The position numbers and the translations under genes are program-made. A stretch of 35,944 nucleotides of DNA from Clostridia bacterium. Lineage in GTDB: Bacteria > Bacillota > Clostridia > UBA1212 > UBA1255. The notes below the pieces were generated by a model that worked only from the letters and a program-made list of their open reading frames with translations, did not search any database and was not told the origin of the DNA. Shown piece by piece: positions 8,212 through 17,019 of the stretch. Position 1 is the stretch's first letter, and each line of letters starts with the position of its first letter. The DNA is taken from positions 1 through 35,944 of the forward strand of contig JAGADO010000147.1 in assembly GCA_017613535.1 (NCBI GenBank), written 5' to 3'.

Positions 8212-9633
8212 TTATTCTATTCCCTTCCACTTCTTGTATGCGGCGACAGCGTCGTCGTAAGAAATATTTCTCGCGTCATCATAGATCTCGCGGAAATTCA
8301 TGCTCGGGAAGCGGGATTCTCCCGTTTCTTCGTGTTTATAGAAGATATCCTGGAACCACACGAAAGCGGTGCCATCGATATTTGCCCTGTCCTGAAGGAT
8401 AATATTTCCGAGATCGGAACGAGTCTTTGCGTACCAGTTCGCACCGACGCTGCAGAAATACTCGAATCCCATTTCGTTGAGCACACGCTGCGGTCCGGGG
8501 CAGGTCACGCCGTCGGAGGAGCGTTTCCAGCTGCCGTACGGATATACGTAAATTTTCGTCTCACCTATGAGCGGAATAACCTCGTTCCGGAATTTTGTGG
8601 CGCAATCTTCCATACTGGCGGTGGAATAGTTCTCCATAACACCGTGCTTATAAGAATGGCTCGCAAAATACCAGCCCGTATCTTTAAGCAGCTGGATGAT
8701 GGGCTTTACAGCCTCGATCTCGCGCTGTCTGTCCGCCTCAGTCCTCCCGTCACCTTCCGAGACGCGCTGAGTGCGGTATCCGAGGATCCCGTCGTATCCG
8801 GTAAGGCAGAGCATACCTTTAGCACCGTTGAACGAGAAGTCAGGATGCTCTTCTACGAAGCGGTCAAGGATCGGAATATGTTCCTCATCGAAGCCCTGTA
8901 CGACAGTGCCGTCCTTATGTTTTGTATAGGTGCCGATCTTTCCGTCGATAATGACAAGTTTATCGATCATGCCGCGGCCCATCTTATTGCTGTAGTAGCA
9001 GGTATCGTCGAACGAGAACACAAGGGGCTTCTTACCTTCGGGGAACTTAAACGACTTTTTAAGTCTGGGAACGCCGTTGCTGTCAACTTCGTAAACGTAA
9101 TTGATATTGACCAGCATATACCCGTCGTCGTACAGAGCCTGGAGGATCTGCTTGAACTCGCTGACCGTAATGCAGTCGATGAAATATGTGTTCATGACCT
9201 TGTCAACGTCCGAAATGTCCGTCGGGTATGCGAGTTCGGGGAAGGCAACGAGCGAGTGCGTGAATACGTGCTCAACTATTCCCGAATAGTCGACAAGTTT
9301 GAGTTCGGTATCAGGCTGCTTCGTCGGTGTGGCCGTTGCGGTCACGACAGGAGTGGTCACGACAGCCGTAGCAGGTATCTGAGTCGCGGTTTCTACGTTA
9401 TCGCTCGGGCCGTTCCCGGTCGTTTCCGGACCGTCGGTACTATCCCCCGTATCTTGAGGGAGCGCAGTCATGACGCTGTGGCCGGGCTCCGTATTGATAA
9501 CGACCTTTCCGGGATCAGAAGGCTTATTATCCGTGCTGATCTTCGCGATTATGACGATAAGCGCCACTATCACCGCCAGCATAACAATGATCATAACTTT
9601 AAGGCCGTTGCCTTTTGATTTTCCACCGCTCAT
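8212..9633 (-). CDS. Membrane-anchored NodB-type polysaccharide deacetylase
   Basis: Probably a CE4-family deacetylase acting outside the membrane on peptidoglycan or another wall glycan. A single N-terminal helix (about residues 12-33) is followed by a Thr/Pro-rich linker to about residue 105, then a catalytic domain. Motif 1 is FSFDDTCYY, motif 2 is SHSYKHG (H-S-x-x-H pattern) and motif 3 is YVYPYGSW. The domain has large insertions compared with simple CE4 enzymes and a C-terminal extension. I chose ATG at 9631-9633 because AAGGTG lies 6 bases upstream; a GTG at 9640-9642 would add three residues but lacks a good site. A weak hairpin separates it from the upstream gene. Confidence 0.8.
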   Translation of the reverse strand: MSGGKSKGNGLKVMIIVMLAVIVALIVIIAKISTDNKPSDPGKVVINTEPGHSVMTALPQDTGDSTDGPETTGNGPSDNVETATQIPATAVVTTPVVTATATPTKQPDTELKLVDYSGIVEHVFTHSLVAFPELAYPTDISDVDKVMNTYFIDCITVSEFKQILQALYDDGYMLVNINYVYEVDSNGVPRLKKSFKFPEGKKPLVFSFDDTCYYSNKMGRGMIDKLVIIDGKIGTYTKHKDGTVVQGFDEEHIPILDRFVEEHPDFSFNGAKGMLCLTGYDGILGYRTQRVSEGDGRTEADRQREIEAVKPIIQLLKDTGWYFASHSYKHGVMENYSTASMEDCATKFRNEVIPLIGETKIYVYPYGSWKRSSDGVTCPGPQRVLNEMGFEYFCSVGANWYAKTRSDLGNIILQDRANIDGTAFVWFQDIFYKHEETGESRFPSMNFREIYDDARNISYDDAVAAYKKWKGIE

Positions 9634-9658
9634 TTTCTTCACCTTTTTCTTTTGTTGT

Positions 9659-9677
9659 AAAAAATGCGTTTACGCAT
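9659..9677 (-). terminator. Weak hairpin with T-run between two operon genes
   Basis: On the minus strand ATGCG-TAAA-CGCAT is followed by six T residues. The 5-base stem is short, so it more likely attenuates than stops transcription into the deacetylase-ribF-lgt-rodA genes. Confidence 0.4.
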
Positions 9678-9679
9678 AT

Positions 9680-10501
9680 TTAATCTTCCGTCACCGTAAG
9701 CGACGCCGTGAGTCTGGTTTTATTTCCGCCCCTGTCTTCGAGGAGAATGTCAACGGTCTGCGTTCCTGCTTTATTGTAGTCGGGCTCCGTCAGGAGCGAT
9801 ACGGCCACGTCCGTAGCATCATCCACAGAGCCGGGGACAATGAAATCTCCGACACTGAGCGGATGTCCTTTTACGGTGAACACGTCTTTCGCCACTCCCT
9901 TAGGCGGTACTGTGTCAACGACGTTTATCTTCACTGTGTGTCTGTCCTTATTTCCTTCCGTGTCCGTGAATATCAGTATGATCTTATACGTTCCGAGCAC
10001 GTGGAAATTGATCTGCCCTATATCGGTCTCGTATTCGATGCGTGCCCCTTCAAGCACCGCGGTTCTGCCGGTCTCTGTAAGCAGCTGCTCCGCCGCCGGA
10101 CCATACTCGCCTGCCTCGAACGACACCTCGCTCATCACTACATCTTCAACGTTCTTTTTCTGTCCCGAAACGGCTTTCGCGATCTTTACTATGGCAAATA
10201 TCAGCAGCGCTATGACGGCTAATACGACCAGCGCGAAAACGATTCGTCTTATCATATACTTATTCCGGTCGTTTCGCGCATTCGCGCCCGAAGACCTTCC
10301 GGCGGTTCCATACCCGCCCGTGCGTGCTGTCCCGGAGGAAGTGCTCCTGATCGTTCCGGATCCGGATGATGCGCCGGAAGAAGTGCTCCTCTGAGCGGAT
10401 TCGCGTTCCTTCGCAAGAGCACTGCTGTGAGAGCCCTGCGAAACAGGCCTGCTGCCGGTATTTGAAGTGCGCCTGTAATTATAATCGTTCTCGTTTGCCA
10501 T
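9680..10501 (-). CDS. Single-pass membrane protein with Ser/Gly-rich cytoplasmic tail and Ig-like repeats
   Basis: A 273-residue protein of no named family. Residues 1-80 are low-complexity (Ser, Thr, Gly, Arg) and probably cytoplasmic; one helix spans about 86-108. The outside part contains two beta-rich repeats, ending NVVDTVPPKG and TASLTVTED, that look like DUF5011/HYR-type bacterial Ig domains (phrases such as LGTYKIILIFTDTEGNKD and AGTQTVDILLEDRGGNKT). This suggests a wall- or glycan-facing structural or binding role, in keeping with the downstream deacetylase, lgt and rodA. An AGGGATGA ribosome site precedes the ATG, and a promoter lies at 10585-10614. Confidence 0.7.
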   Translation of the reverse strand: MANENDYNYRRTSNTGSRPVSQGSHSSALAKERESAQRSTSSGASSGSGTIRSTSSGTARTGGYGTAGRSSGANARNDRNKYMIRRIVFALVVLAVIALLIFAIVKIAKAVSGQKKNVEDVVMSEVSFEAGEYGPAAEQLLTETGRTAVLEGARIEYETDIGQINFHVLGTYKIILIFTDTEGNKDRHTVKINVVDTVPPKGVAKDVFTVKGHPLSVGDFIVPGSVDDATDVAVSLLTEPDYNKAGTQTVDILLEDRGGNKTRLTASLTVTED

Positions 10502-10584
10502 ATATGATCATCCCTAACAAATTCTGATGAATATTTCCCGGTAAAAGCAGCGGATCGACCGCCCCAAAACCCCTTATGTATTTT

Positions 10585-10614
10585 ATTATATTCCGGCGGC
10601 AAAATCAAGTCCAA
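10585..10614 (-). promoter_or_regulatory. Promoter of the deacetylase-ribF-lgt-rodA operon
   Basis: On the minus strand TTGGAC (609-614 of the 10 kb block) and TATAAT (10585-10590) are 18 bases apart. The leader is about 75 bases long. Confidence 0.55.
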
Positions 10615-10641
10615 CATTGTCCGGAGCGGCATCCGCGGAAC

Positions 10642-10671
10642 TTGACCGGAAACGCCGGGCGGTGGTACAAT
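10642..10671 (+). promoter_or_regulatory. Promoter of the TIM-barrel isomerase gene
   Basis: TTGACC (10642-10647) and TACAAT (10666-10671) have an 18-base spacer ending GGTGG. It lies back to back with the envelope-operon promoter, 27 bases between the two -35 elements. Confidence 0.55.
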
Positions 10672-10767
10672 TATTGCCGCAGGAGCCGCTGTTCCGCCGC
10701 TTGTTCAGACGCTTTTTACGCTGTGTGCGGCCAGGGTTCCGGCTATCATTTTCAGGAGGATCTTTCA

Positions 10768-11703
10768 ATGAAAATTGCAGTTCAGACGGGCGGAATGTCG
10801 GAAAGGATCGGCTGCGACGAGACGTACAGACTCGTTAAAGAAGCGGGCTTCGACGGCGTTGACGTTAACCTTGATCATCTGTTAAGAGGCCACCAGATCC
10901 GCGGAAGATTGCGCGATACTATTTTCGACAGGCCGGAAGAGGAACTTCTCGCGGCTTGCGATCAGTGGAAAAAAGGAGCGGAAAAATACGGCATCGATAA
11001 TTACCAGGCACACGCGCCTTTTCCGTCTCTCCTGCCGTTCTCGCCCGACGACCCGGATTATAACGGCTATATCCTTCATTGCCTCGAACTCACGATCCGC
11101 TGCAGCGCGTATATCGGCTGCCGCAGACTCGTTATACACCCGTTCTTCCTCGGTACGCCGAACCGCATGAGTCCCGCTGATGAGTGGAATATAAACATCG
11201 AGAGCTATTCGAAACTGATCGGTGCCGCGAAAAGATACGGCGTCATCATCTGCCTCGAAAATATGTTCGAATCGAACAGAGGGAAAGTATACGAAGCGTG
11301 CTGCTCGGACGTCTCCACCGCGTGCAGATATATCGATACGCTTAACGGGATCGCAGGAGAAAGAGTGTTCGCGTTCTGCCTTGACACCGGACATAATCTC
11401 CTGGTGGGAAAAGATATTTACGACACAATGGTCGAGCTCGGCAGCCGCATCGAGGCGTTTCACGTACACGACAATGACGGAAACCGCGACCAGCATCTTG
11501 CCCCGTATATGGGCGTGCTGAACTGGGACCGCTTCGTCGCAGGCCTCGCCGCTATCGGGTTCGATAAAACGATGAGCTTCGAAACGTTCAACGTCTGGAA
11601 CGTCGTCGACAATGAACTCTGCCCTGATCTGATGCGCTTCATAGCAAAAACCGGACGCCTTTTCGCTTCCCGCGCGGAGAAACTGAGAGCATCCGGTAAA
11701 TAA
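10768..11703 (+). CDS. Sugar phosphate isomerase/epimerase-like TIM barrel (AP_endonuc_2 family)
   Basis: A 311-residue cytoplasmic xylose-isomerase-like barrel (PF01261), a family of sugar and inositol isomerases and epimerases, with DNA endonuclease IV as a distant relative. Visible strand ends carry likely metal ligands: VIHPFFLG, CLENMFE (Glu), FCLDTGHNLL (Asp and His), FHVHDNDGNRDQH and the late SFETFN. Glu-Asp-His-Glu at these positions matches the isomerase branch. The start is ATG at 10768, preceded by CAGGAGGA at proper distance; longer in-frame extension upstream crosses the promoter and is not used. It stands alone between its promoter and a strong terminator. The exact sugar is not predictable. 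Confidence 0.85.
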   Translation: MKIAVQTGGMSERIGCDETYRLVKEAGFDGVDVNLDHLLRGHQIRGRLRDTIFDRPEEELLAACDQWKKGAEKYGIDNYQAHAPFPSLLPFSPDDPDYNGYILHCLELTIRCSAYIGCRRLVIHPFFLGTPNRMSPADEWNINIESYSKLIGAAKRYGVIICLENMFESNRGKVYEACCSDVSTACRYIDTLNGIAGERVFAFCLDTGHNLLVGKDIYDTMVELGSRIEAFHVHDNDGNRDQHLAPYMGVLNWDRFVAGLAAIGFDKTMSFETFNVWNVVDNELCPDLMRFIAKTGRLFASRAEKLRASGK

Positions 11704-11724
11704 AATCATTCGAACTGATAAAAC

Positions 11725-11761
11725 AACCAGCCGGCCATCTAAAGACCGGCTGGTTTTTTTG
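11725..11761 (+). terminator. Strong rho-independent terminator, possibly bidirectional
   Basis: A perfect 10-base stem AACCAGCCGG / CCGGCTGGTT with an 11-base loop is followed by a long T-run. On the other strand the stem is followed by GTTTTATC, which may also stop the converging lipoprotein operon ending at 11795. Confidence 0.9.
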
Positions 11762-11794
11762 TCAATCATCGAACGTATTGATCACGCTGATCGG

Positions 11795-12838
11795 TCACGG
11801 CTCGTACGTAACAGTATGGTCAGCAGGCATATCGCCGGTACCGGTCCAGATAGCGATATTGTCGATATAGCCGTTGATCTTGGTGCCCGTCTTCAGGCAG
11901 ACAGCTTTTCCCTTGATGAAGCGGGCAATATCATATCCGTTGCCCTCCTCGGATGTCTGGCTGACCTGCACGAACGTATCAGAATCCGCGAGCTTCATAT
12001 ATACCGACGCATATCCGTTTTCGCGGACAACGCGGATCGTAACGGGAACGTTTTTGAAGTTGTCGATAGCAGTATCTTCGTCAACGGGTCCTGCTTCTAT
12101 TCCGAGCAGTTTGTACGCGATCGTAGAGCCCTTCTCGTTCGTATTCTTTCTGGCCGCGAAAAGATTGTTTTCGTCATTTACATCAAACGTAAACCACGAA
12201 CCCTGATAATGTACCTGATTGTTACCGTACCCTCCGATCCTGAAGTGGAACGAATTGTACCCGTCTTTATCGTACTCCGTAACGATCACCAGATAACGTT
12301 TGGCGTTCGCGGCGGAGTAGTAATTCAGGTCGTACTGAAGCGTGTAGCTGCCGGTCTTCAGAGCTCTTTCCATGTACTGGCCGTCAAGCATCATAACGTA
12401 ACCGTCTTTTCCATCGATCGAATCATCCGGCGTGTAGTTTGTAACCTCAAGCCTTCCGTCTTTTATTGCCAGTTCCGCAGTCCAGTCGCTGAGCGCATAA
12501 TCCGCTCCTGTCGTCAGTATCCTCCAGCCGAGTGCGTTCAGAACGTCGTTCTTACCGTTAAGTTCTCCGTAAGAGGAGAAGTCCTCATAATAGACCATCG
12601 TGCCTGCTTCGGGAAGAGGCCTGGTGTCCTCGGTCGGCTGAGGCGTAGGCTCCCGCGTAGGCGCTTCGGTCGGTACGGCAGTAGGTGCCTGCGTTATCAC
12701 GTCGGTCGCAGCAGCTCCGGTATCTTTCGGCTGAACGCTTCCGGTCTTCCCGGGAGCTTCCGAAGGTGCTTTACATGCAGCTAAGCTGAATAGCGTCGCG
12801 ACGGTAATGAGAATGGCAATGAATGCTCTTTTATTCAC
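11795..12838 (-). CDS. Lipoprotein with concanavalin/LamG-like domain
   Basis: A 347-residue secreted lipoprotein: signal peptide with lipobox SLAAC (Cys22), a Thr/Pro-rich linker to about residue 75 (runs such as PTEAPTREPTPQPTED), then a beta-sandwich-like domain. Phrases YYEDFSSYGE, KDGRLEVTNY, GSYTLQYDLNYYS, PVTIRVVRENGYASVYM and INGYIDNIAIW follow the order seen in concanavalin-like glycan-binding or LamG folds. I see no catalytic residues. The GTG start has GGAAGG upstream. It is the last gene of the minus-strand run that begins with the STAS gene, 57 bases after the zinc-ribbon gene; cotranscription is inferred. Confidence 0.75.
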   Translation of the reverse strand: MNKRAFIAILITVATLFSLAACKAPSEAPGKTGSVQPKDTGAAATDVITQAPTAVPTEAPTREPTPQPTEDTRPLPEAGTMVYYEDFSSYGELNGKNDVLNALGWRILTTGADYALSDWTAELAIKDGRLEVTNYTPDDSIDGKDGYVMMLDGQYMERALKTGSYTLQYDLNYYSAANAKRYLVIVTEYDKDGYNSFHFRIGGYGNNQVHYQGSWFTFDVNDENNLFAARKNTNEKGSTIAYKLLGIEAGPVDEDTAIDNFKNVPVTIRVVRENGYASVYMKLADSDTFVQVSQTSEEGNGYDIARFIKGKAVCLKTGTKINGYIDNIAIWTGTGDMPADHTVTYEP

Positions 12839-12895
12839 TGTTGTTTCCTTCCTTTTCGGTTCTTTTTGTTTATTGTGTTTTTGCTTTCGCTTCCG

Positions 12896-14524
12896 TCAAT
12901 AATCAAGCCAGTTCTTATCCGAGACTTTTTTGAAAGTTATGCCGTCCGAGGACAAATAGCTGTTCCCGTTCTCGTCAACGGCTATCAGCAGGTAGTTCCC
13001 GCTCGCCAGTTTGGTGAGCCTGGAATCGGATACTTTTATTTCCCTCGCTTTTCCGCCGTTGGAGACATAAAGTTTCCCTTCGTTCAGAAAATAAATAGCG
13101 CTGTTGCAGACCGTAATTGACGACGCGGTCTCTCTCGAACCGTCGAAGATCTTGACGGCCTTCCCGCCTAACTTTTGTGCATAGACCTCGAAATAGTTGT
13201 TGCAATAGTATATGATCTTGCCGTCCTGCGAGATCTTGTAGTTCCAGATATCTTCAAGTTCGGCAAGGGCAATGGGATCAGTTTTTTTTGCGCCGATCGG
13301 ATAATAATACAGTTTTTCGTCGTCCTCGAAGAACAATGTCTTTCCGTCAGGCGAAATGTCGAAATCAACGCAATCATCATCGACGGTCAATATCGTTTCA
13401 GGTTTTCCGCCGGACAGGTACACGAAATTAAAGACGTCCTCTTCCTTATCTCCAATAAGATATACAGCTTTCTCAAAGTCTTTGATACCGACTATATATG
13501 ATAACGATCCGTCGTAGTAAAAAGCAAATCCGTTCGCACCTATGATCCCGAGAGATGATTCGCAGACCTTAACGGGCTCCCCTGCGTTTTTAGAGTAATA
13601 TGAAACTTTGTTGCCGAGCAGCAAAGCCTGTGAAAGATCGCTGTTTAAGATCACTTCCGAAGTGTTACCGGAGGAGCAAATCTTAATGCGCGTAGATTCA
13701 TTGTCCTTTTTTTGGACGTAGTAAGTGCTCTCGCCAGATCCGGATGCCGCTTCTCTGCAGATATAGACATATTTTGCGCCATTGGCGATAGCAAAAGCAT
13801 ATCCGCTGTTGACAAGGAAGACGTTCTTTCCGTTGTAGTAGTATCCCTTCATTACTCCGTCGTCTGACGTCTCGCAATAAGCGACCGTACCTCCGTCAGG
13901 CGAGATCGCGGTGATCTGCAGATTTCCCTCGGCTATCTTTTTGGACGTCCCGTTCGAGTAAACATAGAGTGCTTTATCGTGCGAGTATGCCACAGTGCTG
14001 CCGTCGGAAGAAATGGCGAAATACGGTCTTTCTTCCACGCCGTCAAGTATCTTTTTCGCCGCGTGCCCGTCGTAATAGTACAGGTCGTATGTCCTTGTGC
14101 CTAAAATACTGTCCCCCGATCTCGATAATACCGTGATGAACGCCATTTTCGAGCGGGTCAGATCATATTTTTCGGAAGAATAGAGAAGCACATCCTTCGG
14201 ATACTCGATGCTGGTGACCTGGCCGTCCCTGTTGATGATTATGAGATCATCATCGATTTCGCTTACCCCGGTCTCTCCGGATCGGACGATGTAATTGCTG
14301 TTGTTCTTTCTGGAAAGAGAGACTGAAACGATCGTCGTGATCACGGCGATGAGTATTGCTGCGGCCCCGATAATTATTGCCAGCAGCGCTTTTTTGCTGA
14401 GTTTTTTACTGCTTCCGCCTGCTTTCGGAGGCTCATTTTCAGCCGCAGCAGTTAATCTTTTTCCGCATTTCTGGCAGAAGACCGATCCGTCAGGGATCTG
14501 GTTTCCGCAAAACTTGCAAAACAT
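12896..14524 (-). CDS. Zinc-ribbon membrane protein with extracellular beta-propeller
   Basis: A 542-residue protein. Residues 1-24 are a zinc ribbon (C3, C6, C17, C20 in CxxC...CxxC), residues about 45-70 one transmembrane helix, and the remainder an extracytoplasmic repeat region. Blades are marked by phrases such as AISSDGSTVAYSHD, AISPDGGTVAYCE and DISPDGKTLFFEDD, typical of TolB/WD-like propellers. This architecture is common in Clostridia and is thought to report on or bind something outside the cell, but no ligand is known. GGGAGG precedes the ATG. It lies 83 bases after the YdcF-family gene, downstream of the partner-switching genes. Confidence 0.75.
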   Translation of the reverse strand: MFCKFCGNQIPDGSVFCQKCGKRLTAAAENEPPKAGGSSKKLSKKALLAIIIGAAAILIAVITTIVSVSLSRKNNSNYIVRSGETGVSEIDDDLIIINRDGQVTSIEYPKDVLLYSSEKYDLTRSKMAFITVLSRSGDSILGTRTYDLYYYDGHAAKKILDGVEERPYFAISSDGSTVAYSHDKALYVYSNGTSKKIAEGNLQITAISPDGGTVAYCETSDDGVMKGYYYNGKNVFLVNSGYAFAIANGAKYVYICREAASGSGESTYYVQKKDNESTRIKICSSGNTSEVILNSDLSQALLLGNKVSYYSKNAGEPVKVCESSLGIIGANGFAFYYDGSLSYIVGIKDFEKAVYLIGDKEEDVFNFVYLSGGKPETILTVDDDCVDFDISPDGKTLFFEDDEKLYYYPIGAKKTDPIALAELEDIWNYKISQDGKIIYYCNNYFEVYAQKLGGKAVKIFDGSRETASSITVCNSAIYFLNEGKLYVSNGGKAREIKVSDSRLTKLASGNYLLIAVDENGNSYLSSDGITFKKVSDKNWLDY

Positions 14525-14607
14525 ATAAAAACCTCCCGTGTGTTTTTGTCTATATACGCCCGGGTCGTCAATACGATCCGGTATCAGTCATTGCTGCTCC
14601 GCCGCTG

Positions 14608-15792
14608 TCAGATAAACGACAGAAACAGATATATCGCTATCAGCCCGGACAATACAAGCAGCTGCTTGCCCCTGTGCCCCTTCAGCAGTCCTATGAATTC
14701 TCTCACGGAAGCGTTAGGCCAGAAATACCACTTTGTGTCCGCACCAATGCCTTCCGCCTTATGCTTGCAGGCGCGGTTTGACGCTATGCCGCTTCTGAAC
14801 ACGTGATAATTCGTCGTGGAGAATGCGCATTTCGCATCTTCGGGCAGCTTCCGGAATGAGAAAATCATATTTTCCATCGTGTTGCGCGACTCGTCCTCGA
14901 GAATGATCTGCTCCGGAGCAAAGCCCTTCGAGATCAGGTACCGCGCCATACACTCAGCTTCCGAAAGAGGTTCGTCACCGCCTTTGCCACCCGACGGAAC
15001 GAATATGGCAGATCTGCCCGTTTCATTGACCTGGCGGTCGTAAAACTCTATTGCCTTGTCGATACGTGCGCGCAGAAGCGGGGTCGGAGTGCCGTCTTTC
15101 GACATGCGGCAGCCGAGTATGATTATATAGTCCTTATTGCGCTCCGGCAGGTGCACCGCCGCGAAAACGTCCGCAAAGATCGTCCCGAACAGCATGCATT
15201 CCGCATAAATAAACACTGCGCATAAAAGATCTGTCACTTTATCCCACACGCCGCCTAAGACCGAGCCCAGCCAGATCAGAAGCGCTTCTCCGCCCAAAAG
15301 CGAAATCGCCAGAATGATGCCTAGCATGTTTTTGACCTTTTTACCTTCTTTTTTCATCAGCACGATGTTCGAGATCAGAAGGCCGACCGAAAACACGGCG
15401 AGGAACGGCAGCGTGATTATCATATATTGTCTCGCGGAATTGCGCACGATCTCCGCCATATCCCTCAGCCTGTACCCTTCCGGCGAAGAGAAATAATTGA
15501 CCGCCGTCACGATGTGCGTCACCAGCACCGTCGAAACGAGCAGCGAAAAACCGAAATAATATATCGTATTATACGAATACGGATTATACTGAAGCTGCTT
15601 TATGAGCGCGGCAATAAGCACTGCCAGCGTTATTGCAAAGTATGCAGGCATGATCAGTGTGATGTACGGAAGTCCGTTAAAACCGGTCGTTTGCGTAACG
15701 CCGAACAGGACGGCGACCGCGGCGACAACAACTATCGAAAAGACGAGAAACCCGTACAGTGCGGGTTTCTTTTTACGAGTATATATTTTCAT
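14608..15792 (-). CDS. Multi-pass membrane protein with YdcF/SanA-like (DUF218) domain
   Basis: A 394-residue envelope protein. The first half has six hydrophobic helices; residues from about 208 form a DUF218 domain with DYIIILGCRMSKDGTPTPLL, SGGKGGDEPLSEAE, ILEDESRNTMENM and STTNYHVFRS, the standard order for YdcF/SanA/ElyC proteins; one helix closes the C-terminus. Relatives are connected with envelope integrity and peptidoglycan lipid carrier metabolism, but no reaction is settled. It overlaps the STAS-kinase gene by 4 bases (ATGA), so it is translationally tied to the partner-switching genes. Confidence 0.85.
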   Translation of the reverse strand: MKIYTRKKKPALYGFLVFSIVVVAAVAVLFGVTQTTGFNGLPYITLIMPAYFAITLAVLIAALIKQLQYNPYSYNTIYYFGFSLLVSTVLVTHIVTAVNYFSSPEGYRLRDMAEIVRNSARQYMIITLPFLAVFSVGLLISNIVLMKKEGKKVKNMLGIILAISLLGGEALLIWLGSVLGGVWDKVTDLLCAVFIYAECMLFGTIFADVFAAVHLPERNKDYIIILGCRMSKDGTPTPLLRARIDKAIEFYDRQVNETGRSAIFVPSGGKGGDEPLSEAECMARYLISKGFAPEQIILEDESRNTMENMIFSFRKLPEDAKCAFSTTNYHVFRSGIASNRACKHKAEGIGADTKWYFWPNASVREFIGLLKGHRGKQLLVLSGLIAIYLFLSFI

Positions 15793-16973
15793 ACGAATTC
15801 AAGATTATCTGTGTTCGGGAGCAGTTCGTCAAACCTTTTTTTACAGTTTTCTATCACGGCAGCAGCCTCCGGATCTCCCGGTCCTCCGTGGCGTATCGCT
15901 CTGCGCATGACTCTTATGTACCCAACTATCTTTGACTTGTCCTTTACTCTCTGAATGAAAGCTTCATCATCCGTTCCGAAATACATGCGGACCGTTCTGT
16001 CCCATATCTCTGCCGCCGTTTCATACGGGATCCCAAGGAAGTCCACAATGCTTTCGTGATCGAGCTCTACATAGCCGCAGTATGCGTTGAATATCGCGCC
16101 GAATTCGAATACGGGATGGCCGAGGCAGAGCGTGTCCATATCGATCAGCAGCGCTTCTCCGTCCTGGAGCATGACGTTTTTAAGGTGATAATCTCCGTGG
16201 ACCAGGTGATCGTCGTCCGGGACGGCTTCTACGAGGCTGTACAGCTTGGTGTAAAGATCCTCCCGAAGGTAATCTTTTAAAAATTCCACCCAGGACAGGA
16301 CGGTCGTCTTGCAGTCAGGCATCTCGCCTTTTTTGAGCTGCGTGGAGTGGATCTTCTTAAGCAGACCGACGTAAAGGTCAAGGACGTTGTCCAGCTCGCC
16401 CGGATCGCCCGCGAGCAGTTTTGCGAGACTTTTAGCGTTCAGAAGTTCGAAAACCGAACCGTAATATTTATCGTCGACGCGGACAACGTCGTACGGTATT
16501 GCCGTCGGGATCCCCATAACGAATGCTTTGCGCGCAAGTTCTCTTTCGCGTTCTATTTCGGCGAGCGAATCGGGGTTTTCGTATACCTTCACGATCGTGT
16601 CCGGGTCGATCCGGTATACTGTTCCGTTTGCGCCGCGCCCTACAAGTTCGCACCCGTCAACGGATACTTTCCTGAACGCCTTGCTTACCTTAACCATCTC
16701 GGTAAACCCGGTCATTTCGAAGATATCGTACACTTCCGGCGAAACATTTACGACCGATACAACCACTGCGTCCTTCATCAGGCGGAGAATTATCCTCAAT
16801 CCGGCGCTCGAAATGTAAGAGAGCTTTTCGCAATCGATCACTATGCGGCTGTAATTACCCGCACTTCTGATCGCGCCGATCGCGTCTTCGATCTCTTTCG
16901 CATTCGCGGAATCGATGTGGCCCTCGAAAAAGAGCCTGAGTTCTTCTCCCTCTGCAACATAATTAATATCCAT
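15789..16973 (-). CDS. STAS domain fused to an aminoglycoside/choline-kinase-like phosphotransferase
   Basis: A 394-residue two-domain protein. Residues 1-100 are a STAS (anti-anti-sigma) domain with LSYISSAGLR at 51-60; Ser56 aligns with the phosphorylated Ser58 of SpoIIAA. Residues 103-394 have a protein-kinase-like fold of the APH/choline-kinase class: glycine loop VGRGANGTVY (111-120), Lys129 in IVKVYE, Brenner motif HGDYHLKN (259-266; D261, N266) and LIDMD (D278). The kinase part resembles the TIGR02172 family, whose substrates are unknown to me. It may be switched by phosphorylation of its own STAS domain; this is inference. The start follows an unusual run of six Gs. Confidence 0.85.
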   Translation of the reverse strand: MDINYVAEGEELRLFFEGHIDSANAKEIEDAIGAIRSAGNYSRIVIDCEKLSYISSAGLRIILRLMKDAVVVSVVNVSPEVYDIFEMTGFTEMVKVSKAFRKVSVDGCELVGRGANGTVYRIDPDTIVKVYENPDSLAEIERERELARKAFVMGIPTAIPYDVVRVDDKYYGSVFELLNAKSLAKLLAGDPGELDNVLDLYVGLLKKIHSTQLKKGEMPDCKTTVLSWVEFLKDYLREDLYTKLYSLVEAVPDDDHLVHGDYHLKNVMLQDGEALLIDMDTLCLGHPVFEFGAIFNAYCGYVELDHESIVDFLGIPYETAAEIWDRTVRMYFGTDDEAFIQRVKDKSKIVGYIRVMRRAIRHGGPGDPEAAAVIENCKKRFDELLPNTDNLEFV

Positions 16974-17019
16974 TTTAACTGCCCCCCTGCCGGTACTTTA
17001 CAGGTGTATTTCAAATCAT

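Noticed and set aside
8332..9618. Plus-strand open frame of 428 codons opposite the deacetylase gene
   Set aside because: Antisense of a gene with clear NodB motifs; no start signal and no recognisable domain.
10576..10767. Longer N-terminus for the TIM-barrel isomerase
   Set aside because: It would start upstream of the predicted promoter and reads as Arg/Cys-rich non-protein sequence; CAGGAGGA fixes the start at 10768.
14525..14607. Promoter between the YdcF-family and zinc-ribbon genes
   Set aside because: TTGACG is present on the minus strand, but no -10 element lies at usable distance.
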